A stretch of DNA of 64,000 nucleotides, taken from assembly GCF_009857745.1 (NCBI RefSeq), contig NZ_WWEN01000002.1, positions 806,001-870,000 on the forward strand, read 5' to 3'. A program made the translations under genes and the position numbers. Below the pieces are notes generated by a model, which saw only the letters and a list, made by a program, of their open reading frames with translations, was not told where the DNA came from and ran no database searches. Position 1 is the first letter of the stretch. Every line of letters begins with the position of its first letter. Origin of the DNA: Thalassovita mangrovi (GTDB lineage Bacteria > Pseudomonadota > Alphaproteobacteria > Rhodobacterales > Rhodobacteraceae). Positions 38,609 through 45,326 of this stretch are shown here, piece after piece.

Positions 38609-41600
38609 TTAGAGGTTCCCTTTTTTAAGCTTGGCGTTCTCTTTCATGTCGCGAAGGAGTCTTGCCTTTTTGAGGCTGTCGAAACTCACCGTTCCGGAGA
38701 TAGACTTATGTTTCTGCAAGGAAAGCAGTATTCCCTCGATGTTATCTCTCTGTTCCTTGCTACGACCAGACGCTAAGAACTTAACCCTGAGTGTTTTCAG
38801 ACTTGCAGTCGCTAAGTTTATGTCCTCCTCAGCTACAATGCTCTCGACGTAGCTCTTTCTATTATCTTCATTAGGCAAATCTAGGAGAGCATCTCTGGCA
38901 AACAGAGAACCCATTGGGGATAGGTTAGGCATCAAGCGCCTCAATGCTGTGCTTAACTGCGGATTACGAAGTGCATCAGAAAGGATGCGAGAAAGGGCGT
39001 TCGGAGCATTGTATTTAAATTCTCTGGCCGACTTGTCCGGGTCCAAAATGGCACCCATGTTGATAATCCTCACCCCGCCCGCAAGTACTATAGGCTTCGA
39101 AACAATATCCTCTCTATTTGCACACAAGAAACCTACCCAAACTTCAGCGGCTTGGTATAGTTTTGCGATGTGGCGAAGTTTTTCTGGCCCCGGGACTTGA
39201 AGCGAGTTTTTAAGCAAGAGAGCGTATAGCTTCATCGAGACTAGAAGCCTCGCCTCAGCCTCCTTGACCTCTAGGCGCTCAGCTACACCACGTCGCCTCT
39301 GCACTCGGGAAAGTTCTTGGTTGTCAAAGCGATCAGCCTTCTCTGGCGTAGGCTCAACGCCGCCCAAATCGTCAGCTGCTCGAACGAAATCAGTATGTTC
39401 ACCACCATGCTGAGCCTGCTCTGCGCAGGTGTTTAGCCACTCTTCGCTCAGAGAAATACCGTTATCCTGATAGTTGTCATCAAGAACCGCCTCCAAGCTA
39501 TCGACTGCGTCATGTAGTGTGTTCAATACAGATCGAGTGTCCGTCCCCTCCAAGTCGCCATAGAATGCAATCTCTTTGTGGTATTTGAAAAGCGCTTCTC
39601 CGGTCGTAACATTTCCGGCAAAGGTCGGATCCGCCTTCATCTGCCGGGCCACAAAGAAGGAGAAAAGATAGTCGCCTCGGAATGTAATGCTCTTATTGTA
39701 GACTGTAAGAATACCCTTCTCGATAAACTCATCAAGCAATCCAGATGGCAGATCTATGAGATATTGTTCGCTATAGCTCGAGGTTAGAGAGGACCATTTA
39801 TTTTCATCAATTCCTTGAATATCATTCTCAAGCATTGATCTCGCAATAAAGCTAAGCAGATCAATTTTATCACTCGACGCGAAAGCGCCCTCCTGAACAT
39901 CTTCAATATTAAAGCGCCCCAAAAGGCACTCGACATACCGCTCCAGCAAGCGAGCTTTATTCAACGGTTTAAATTCAGGATCCTGACTGAGCGTTTCGAC
40001 TACAACAGCAACACTGCTAGCAAAGATAGGCTCATCCATTTGCCGAAAAGATTCGACTACCTGGGAGACAACGCCATTGATAAACGCCTCCCCAGTCCCC
40101 TGTCTTCGCGCAGAAACCATTTCTCTAATATCAGAGACATCCAGCTCTACGAAATCATAGATTTCGTCGTGTGTTGCGTCCAACTTTGGACTAAAGCTAC
40201 CAGAGTGGACAGGACCTCTCCGCTCTGTGCTTATGAAATAGAGAAAGCGGACACTCGGAAAATACTTTTCCGCTACATCCCTGAAAAGGTTGAATTGTTC
40301 GGGGGCGGATAGACTTAGGCCATCAACAATTACAGATAAAGAACCTTTCAAGGCAAGAGTTTCAATTTCCGCATGCGTATACCTGACAAGCAAAGTTCGA
40401 GATACCTCTCGAAGAATGGATGCCCTGTCAATTTTGTGTTCCCTAGCATCAAAAAATGCCGCAACCCTACCACTCTCATCAAAGTTCTCACTAAGCGTTT
40501 TGAAGGTCACGAAAGCAGCGGTTGTCAACCCGGAGTCGGGTGGAGCGATGTAGAACTGATCTCTAATTGAATTTTTTACAGTTTCGCTAATCAGCTGCGC
40601 AGGCTGTAGCCATTTATCGTCTTGATTGGCTGGTAGTGCTCGCACCTTAGGAATGGAAAAATCCGTTTGCTTTTTTGATTTTGCGCGAATATTTTCACGA
40701 TACCAAGCAGTGTAGTCAAACGAATCTGCGTCTCGGTATCTCATTAACAGTGAATCTTCTGATGGTCTTTCACGGTAGAACTTTCCATCTTCCGGGCGAG
40801 GATAGGAACGACCGTTTTTAGCGAAATCTTCTCCGGCAACGAACAGCCTCCGGCTAGCGGAGTAGGATCTGTATTCGACCTCAAATCTTTTCTCAATTAC
40901 ATTTGCGCGAATGATAGAGTACCCATTTGTGCCCTTGGACCAGTTAGCCCGCAAAGGCGGTGATTGCATATACAGACAATCAGAATGTCCTTGACTCAAC
41001 TTCGATGCATCGTTGGTGTGCACGTGACCAAATAGCGCTATGTCAAAATGCTGTGTCAGCAATTTAGTCACTGCCGACCTGGTATGCTCTTCGAGCCAAT
41101 CCAATGGATGGTGTAGCAAAGCGATTTTTAGGTTTGTCGGAGGAAGTGACTTGGCCAATTTCTCCAGCACAAACGGCTCAATTCTCAGTTTGCCTCTATC
41201 ACTTTCGTTCTCAGACCTACTACGGGACAGCCAAGTAGAGTTCATGCCGACAAAAGAGATTGACCCCTTTGTTTTTGAGTAACCATAGTAAGAGTGTTGG
41301 TCATAAGGTCCTAGGAGTTCTTCAAGCTCCATATAGTTGGCAAGAGGATTCTGCCTTTCTACCTTGTCAGGTGGATAAATATCGTCATGATCCCCGAATA
41401 GATAAGAACTACCGGTGTCTTGAAGATAACCATCCGTGAACTCTTCACTGGTGGTAGATCGTTGGATATCGTGGTTCCCGGGAACAGTCAGAACTTCATG
41501 TCCGAGCTCTGTCAATGGGCCAATCAAGAGTTCAAACAAGTGTTCGTAGTCGCTTTGGTTGTCACCTGAGTTTACCAAGTCACCTGTAAAAGCCGTATAG

Positions 41601-41716
41601 ATTGGACCGGAGGTTCGTAGACGCTTTAGGTCATCAAGCAGATATTCCAGGCGCTTTCTGTTCTCTGCGTCGTTTTTAAAATGAAGGTCACTTAGGTGAA
41701 CAATATGAGCTTCCAT
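38609..41716 (-). CDS. Calcineurin-like phosphoesterase fused to a STAND/NACHT-like module
   Basis: A 1035-residue fusion. Residues 1-300 are a calcineurin-like phosphoesterase with all metal motifs: LSDLH (D10, H12), GDLVNSGD (D46), GNHD (80-83), LLHHP (201-204) and GHVH (230-233). Residues ~365-760 resemble a STAND/NACHT NTPase: IAPPDSGLTTAAF (390-402) at the Walker A position, LSVIVDGLSLS (D465) as Walker B, FLYFISTERR (491-500) as sensor, and ITFRGDYLFSFFVA as the winged-helix FRHxxxxEYFxA-type motif. The Walker A Lys is Leu397 and no other GKT/GKS occurs. The C terminus is helical. This matches the layout of STAND anti-phage proteins (effector, switch, sensor), but as a possible pseudo-NTPase. 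It leads the island operon. Confidence 0.8.
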   Translation of the reverse strand: MEAHIVHLSDLHFKNDAENRKRLEYLLDDLKRLRTSGPIYTAFTGDLVNSGDNQSDYEHLFELLIGPLTELGHEVLTVPGNHDIQRSTTSEEFTDGYLQDTGSSYLFGDHDDIYPPDKVERQNPLANYMELEELLGPYDQHSYYGYSKTKGSISFVGMNSTWLSRSRSENESDRGKLRIEPFVLEKLAKSLPPTNLKIALLHHPLDWLEEHTRSAVTKLLTQHFDIALFGHVHTNDASKLSQGHSDCLYMQSPPLRANWSKGTNGYSIIRANVIEKRFEVEYRSYSASRRLFVAGEDFAKNGRSYPRPEDGKFYRERPSEDSLLMRYRDADSFDYTAWYRENIRAKSKKQTDFSIPKVRALPANQDDKWLQPAQLISETVKNSIRDQFYIAPPDSGLTTAAFVTFKTLSENFDESGRVAAFFDAREHKIDRASILREVSRTLLVRYTHAEIETLALKGSLSVIVDGLSLSAPEQFNLFRDVAEKYFPSVRFLYFISTERRGPVHSGSFSPKLDATHDEIYDFVELDVSDIREMVSARRQGTGEAFINGVVSQVVESFRQMDEPIFASSVAVVVETLSQDPEFKPLNKARLLERYVECLLGRFNIEDVQEGAFASSDKIDLLSFIARSMLENDIQGIDENKWSSLTSSYSEQYLIDLPSGLLDEFIEKGILTVYNKSITFRGDYLFSFFVARQMKADPTFAGNVTTGEALFKYHKEIAFYGDLEGTDTRSVLNTLHDAVDSLEAVLDDNYQDNGISLSEEWLNTCAEQAQHGGEHTDFVRAADDLGGVEPTPEKADRFDNQELSRVQRRRGVAERLEVKEAEARLLVSMKLYALLLKNSLQVPGPEKLRHIAKLYQAAEVWVGFLCANREDIVSKPIVLAGGVRIINMGAILDPDKSAREFKYNAPNALSRILSDALRNPQLSTALRRLMPNLSPMGSLFARDALLDLPNEDNRKSYVESIVAEEDINLATASLKTLRVKFLASGRSKEQRDNIEGILLSLQKHKSISGTVSFDSLKKARLLRDMKENAKLKKGNL

Positions 41717-41948
41717 GGCCGCCTTGATGCTACAAATTTGTTTGACGCATTATAGATGTCATCCAACACTTGGATGTACAATGTATTTTGCTGACAACCT
41801 TCCATCCACAGTGGGGGCGAGCTCTGGCAGGATATATGAACGATGGCTGGGCAGCTGTCTCAAACGACAATAATTGTGTGCCCTTGGCAGACCGCTGTCT
41901 GCGCAAAGCTGACTTAGGTGTTGCACCTGGGCGCTGTTCATCGATGCT

Positions 41949-42254
41949 TTACTTACCTTTGTACCCTTTAGAGCGCGCCAAGTGGATCAGCGGTAACTGC
42001 TTGCCTGCGAAGTGCATATCAGCAATGGACTTGGCGCGCTGAGTGGCTAGTTGATCGCAGTCAGGGTTTGAGTTGGGGGTGAACAAATTGCTTGAAAGGT
42101 CGTTTGCTTCAGCCACCGAAGCTCCCGCATCTATCATCCGTAGGTAGTCTACAGCGCGAACAAAAGTCCGCCCTCGCTGCACTACGTGACGCACTACGAA
42201 GAATGCAACTACCGTCAGTCCAAAGATCCACATGTGACACCCGTAAATATCCAT
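41949..42254 (-). CDS. Small single-pass membrane protein
   Basis: Up to 101 residues, starting MDIYGCHMWIFGLTVVAFFV; the start could also be at 42233. One transmembrane helix (about residues 9-25) is followed by a soluble, polar C-terminal part ending ARSKGYKGK. No family is recognised. It is on the same strand as, and 232 bp upstream of, the phosphoesterase-STAND gene, and divergent from the XRE gene by 64 bp. It could be a membrane partner of the system, or unrelated. Confidence 0.5.
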   Translation of the reverse strand: MDIYGCHMWIFGLTVVAFFVVRHVVQRGRTFVRAVDYLRMIDAGASVAEANDLSSNLFTPNSNPDCDQLATQRAKSIADMHFAGKQLPLIHLARSKGYKGK

Positions 42255-42318
42255 TTTTTAGATAACTGAATTATGGATATAAGTGCTTGCACCATCTGAC
42301 AAGGGTGGAATGCGGTGA

Positions 42319-42561
42319 ATGCCAAAGACGCTAGGTGATAAAAGGCACGACGCACTCGTTGCATATATCAAAACATGCAGGTTGGCCGCAGGACTGAACC
42401 AAGCCGAAGTTGCCCAACGTTTGGGTGTATACCAGTCACACGTAGCGCGCATCGAGAGCGGGCAGCGACGTATCGACGTTATTGAGCTGATCAGACTTGG
42501 AGAAGCGCTTGGATTTGACCCAGCAGAGGCGGTCCGTAACCTTTCGGAACTCAAGGCATAA
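42319..42561 (+). CDS. XRE-family helix-turn-helix regulator
   Basis: An 80-residue DNA-binding protein that is nearly all HTH: AGLNQAEVAQRLGVYQSHVA RIESG is the five-helix XRE core, followed by RRIDVIELIRLGEALGFDPA. It lacks a ligand or protease domain, so it probably acts as a simple repressor. It is divergent from the island's minus-strand genes and placed to control them. Confidence 0.88.
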   Translation: MPKTLGDKRHDALVAYIKTCRLAAGLNQAEVAQRLGVYQSHVARIESGQRRIDVIELIRLGEALGFDPAEAVRNLSELKA

Positions 42562-43270
42562 TGCTGCGATAAAATTTTTCGAGGGGGGTATCTACCCTAT
42601 CCGCGCGGCCAGCTTCCCCCGTAGGGCCTGCCCTGAGCAAGCCGCTAGGGCCAGCCCGAGCTTAGCCGCTAGAGCCTATAGGGCCAGCGCTGAGAGCGAT
42701 CTGAGGGTCGGGTGGGGCCCATGCCTAGGGATACACCCATCGCCTGCCTTGTGCTTGATCTGAGCAAGCCTGCCCTGCCCGCCCTATCTGTCTCTTTTCT
42801 GCCCTGCCCTGACTTGTGTGCCCCCTTCAGAGAGAAAGCCCGATTTGCCCTGTTTTGAGCTGTATCTGTCTCAAAAAAGAGCGGAGCTCAGCCCCGGCGC
42901 TAGCCCAATAGCAGCCCATAGAGCTAGAGCAGGTCAGCCCTAGGCCGGTGAATGCAGGCATAGAGACGCCCAGAGAGCTAGTTGAGAGCTAGCCCGAGAG
43001 ATGGAGATGAGATTAGAGGCTCAGTAGGTAGGACCGCATTAAGGCTATAGATGATCCCTGCATCTAATAAGCTGGATTCAGCTCAGAGCCGGGATAGAAC
43101 TAGCCCTATGCATGTCAAATGAACAGTAATGCCGTCGGGTTTAGAATAGACTTCCTGTTCAAGTTAATTCTGCTTGCAGTTCGCTCTAGTGTGACACAAA
43201 GTGGGACACGCAAGCAAACCACACGCTTGATAGCCAAATCCTTTCAGTGGCTTAGAGAAATGGTAGCGAG
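42562..43270. other. Non-coding CTAG-rich stretch of the island
   Basis: No supported gene lies between the XRE gene and attR (and none up to 43397). CTAG occurs ten times between 42645 and 43189, whereas in the surrounding chromosome it is nearly confined to stop codons. Short motifs recur: GAGC(A/T)(A/T)AGCCGCTAG twice near 42640, GCCCTGCC runs (42769-42810), ATCTGTCTC twice (42785 and 42864), and GAGCTAG-type words at 42922, 42976 and 42987. It could encode a structured RNA or hold protein-binding sites. Confidence 0.6.
43189..43211 (+). promoter_or_regulatory. Putative integrase arm site, right
   Basis: GTGTGACACAAAGTGGGACA plus CGC, a 20/23 match to 36098-36120, same orientation, 59 bp inside attR. 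Confidence 0.6.
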
Positions 43271-43287
43271 TCCGGTACTCGCCTCCA
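43271..43287 (+). repeat. Right attachment core (attR)
   Basis: Exact second copy of TCCGGTACTCGCCTCCA. Ordinary chromosomal DNA resumes after it. Confidence 0.9.
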
Positions 43288-43397
43288 CGATTTTCCTAAA
43301 ATCCATCCCATCCCGGCCCGCAACGGCAGCACTGCTTCGGCGTGCGATTTTTCACGGACTTCCGGACATTTTTCCCATCCGGAACGCCCTACCCCGA

Positions 43398-45278
43398 TCA
43401 CTCCTCAATCCGCGCCCGCAGCGCGCGCAGCGTCTGCGGACCGAAGGCACCGTCCAGGGCACCGGTGTAGAGCCCGTCATTGCGCAATATTTTCTGCACC
43501 GCGATGCGGGTATGCGGTGACAGTTGGTTGGGGTTTCCCAGCAGGATATTCTGCGCGTGATCCGATCCCATCGCCAGACCCGCCATCAGGTTGGCCGCCG
43601 CTTCCTCGGGGTCGTAAGGCACGCCCTGGCCGTTGTCGTAAAGCACCCCGAGATTGGCCATCGCTTCGCCGCTGCCGTGATCGGCGGCGGCCTGATACCA
43701 TTCGGCAGCGGCTTGGGCGTTATAGGGCACGCCCTCGGCGTTCAGGTGCATCGAGGCGGCGAAATGCATGGCGACGACATTTCCGGCCCGCCCGCCGTTT
43801 TCGAACCATTTCAGCGCCTCTGCGGGGTTCTTGGCAACGGATTGGCCGTTCTTGTAGAGCGCAGCAAGGATCGCCATCGCCTGACCGCTGCCCAGCTCCG
43901 CCCCCTTTTGCGCCGCCTGGAACGCATCGGCATACTGGCCCGCCTTGTGATAGCCACGGGCGATCTGGGCATAGAACCGGGCGGTATCGGGCCATTGTTC
44001 GATATCCGCGCGGCATTCGGCGATCACCGCCTGTTCGTCCAGATCGCTATAGGCGATGCCGAGATTAGGCCCCGGGCGATCGGGATCGAGCGGGGTCGCC
44101 GCGACCCGGTCGCAATCCTGCACCTCGTCGGTCACCCGCGGGGCCTGCGCGACCGGTTCCGGCGCCGGTCGCGCCGCCGGGACATAGCATTCCCACCAGC
44201 TCAGGCAGCGCGGGTCGCTCAGGTAATCGGGGCGCGGCGCGGCAGTGCGGGCCGCGTTCGACCAGCGCGCGGCATCGCCGCCGCCATTTTCTTCGTAGAA
44301 TTCCGCCAGCTGCCGCATGGCCCCGGCATGACCGGCCTGCGCCGCCCGGAGCCAGTAATTTTCGGCCTTGCCCTTATCGGCGGCGATAATCCCGTCCTCG
44401 CCATCCTCGTAGATGTCGCCGAGAATGAACATCGCCTCCAGATGGCCAGCCGCCGCTGCCGCTTCGAGCCATTTCACCAACTCGGTCATACTGGCACTGA
44501 CGCCGATGCCGTCCTCATGCAGCAGCGCCAGGATATACATCGCCTGCGCGTTTCCGGCGGCAGCAGCCAGAAAGAAGGAGCTCGCCGCGGCGCCCTGATC
44601 GACCGGAACACCCCGCCCGGCCATACGGATCAGCCCCAGCCGCAGCATGGCCTGCGCATCGCCCATGCCGGCGGCGCGTTCGTGCCAGCCGATCGCGGTG
44701 GCGTCGTCACGTTCCACCCCGCGCCCGAACCCGTAAAGCGCACCAAGCGCCGTCATCGCGCCCACATGCCCCATATCGACCGCCTTGCGATAGAGATCCG
44801 CCGCGCGGACATGGTCCGACGGATTGTCCGACAGCGCCAGCTGCCGCGCGCCGAGATAAAGCGTCTCCGCCTCGGGCGGCACCGTCTGCGGTGCCTCCTC
44901 AGCCTCGGCAACCGGGGCCGGTTCGGGGCTGGCCGTTTTCTCCTCGGCCACCGCTTCGGTTTCGATCCGGGCGGTATAGCCGATCTGGGGCGCGCCGGTC
45001 GGCGGGCTGTCCGGCGCGGCGATGGCGACGCCGTCGGCATAGCTTTCCACCGTCCAGGGCGTTGAAATCGCGGTCAGGCCCAGGCCGGGAATATCGGCCA
45101 GCAGCCGCACCGAATCGCCCGGCGCAACCGGGGTGTTGTCGGGCAGCGTGATAAAGACCCGCGCGCCGTCCCCGACCCGGGACACCCGGCCTTCGACCTG
45201 ATCGGCATATCCCGGCAGGGCGAAGCTCAGCACCCCGGACAGCGCCAGGGCCACGGTTAGGCTATTACGCAACTTCAT
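43398..45278 (-). CDS. Secreted SEL1-repeat protein with peptidoglycan-binding domain
   Basis: A 626-residue exported protein. Signal peptide LTVALALSGVLSFALPGYA, then an N-terminal beta region, then many SEL1 repeats (for example AMTALGALYGFGRGVERDDA, AMFILGDIYEDGEDGI, AMANLGVLYDNGQGVPYDPE). The C-terminal ~45 residues (AVQKILRNDGLYTGALDGAF then GPQTLRALR) are a peptidoglycan-binding type 1 domain. It is probably periplasmic and wall-attached. It starts 48 bp after the PASTA-protein gene on the same strand, so the two form an operon; the function is unknown. Confidence 0.85.
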   Translation of the reverse strand: MKLRNSLTVALALSGVLSFALPGYADQVEGRVSRVGDGARVFITLPDNTPVAPGDSVRLLADIPGLGLTAISTPWTVESYADGVAIAAPDSPPTGAPQIGYTARIETEAVAEEKTASPEPAPVAEAEEAPQTVPPEAETLYLGARQLALSDNPSDHVRAADLYRKAVDMGHVGAMTALGALYGFGRGVERDDATAIGWHERAAGMGDAQAMLRLGLIRMAGRGVPVDQGAAASSFFLAAAAGNAQAMYILALLHEDGIGVSASMTELVKWLEAAAAAGHLEAMFILGDIYEDGEDGIIAADKGKAENYWLRAAQAGHAGAMRQLAEFYEENGGGDAARWSNAARTAAPRPDYLSDPRCLSWWECYVPAARPAPEPVAQAPRVTDEVQDCDRVAATPLDPDRPGPNLGIAYSDLDEQAVIAECRADIEQWPDTARFYAQIARGYHKAGQYADAFQAAQKGAELGSGQAMAILAALYKNGQSVAKNPAEALKWFENGGRAGNVVAMHFAASMHLNAEGVPYNAQAAAEWYQAAADHGSGEAMANLGVLYDNGQGVPYDPEEAAANLMAGLAMGSDHAQNILLGNPNQLSPHTRIAVQKILRNDGLYTGALDGAFGPQTLRALRARIEE

Positions 45279-45326
45279 GTATCTTCTCCCCTCCCGGGCA
45301 CCCGGCCCCGATAAATCCTGCCCACG

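Larger units (their letters stand above)
36042..43287. mobile_element. Integrative genomic island at tRNA-Cys
   Basis: About 7.2 kb bounded by the exact 17-bp repeat TCCGGTACTCGCCTCCA at the tRNA 3' end and at 43271. Inside are a tyrosine integrase next to the tRNA, matching 23-bp integrase-arm-like sites near both ends, a minus-strand cargo operon (phosphoesterase-STAND fusion, small lipoprotein, C39-like peptidase, small membrane protein) and an XRE regulator. GC content is visibly lower than in the flanks and codon choice differs (many A/T third positions). No phage structural, replication or conjugation gene is present, so it is a compact passive island. Confidence 0.9.

Noticed and set aside
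41759-42042. Short frames on both strands between the STAND gene and the small membrane gene
   Set aside because: No ribosome-binding site, no motif, and they overlap each other; treated as non-coding upstream region.
42600-43110. Possible CRISPR array or tandem repeat in the CTAG-rich tract
   Set aside because: The recurring words are short (under 15 nt), unequal in spacing and not arranged as repeat-spacer units, and no cas gene is present.
43119-43520. 133-codon frame spanning attR
   Set aside because: It crosses the island boundary and the 3' end of the SEL1 gene antisense, with no family features.
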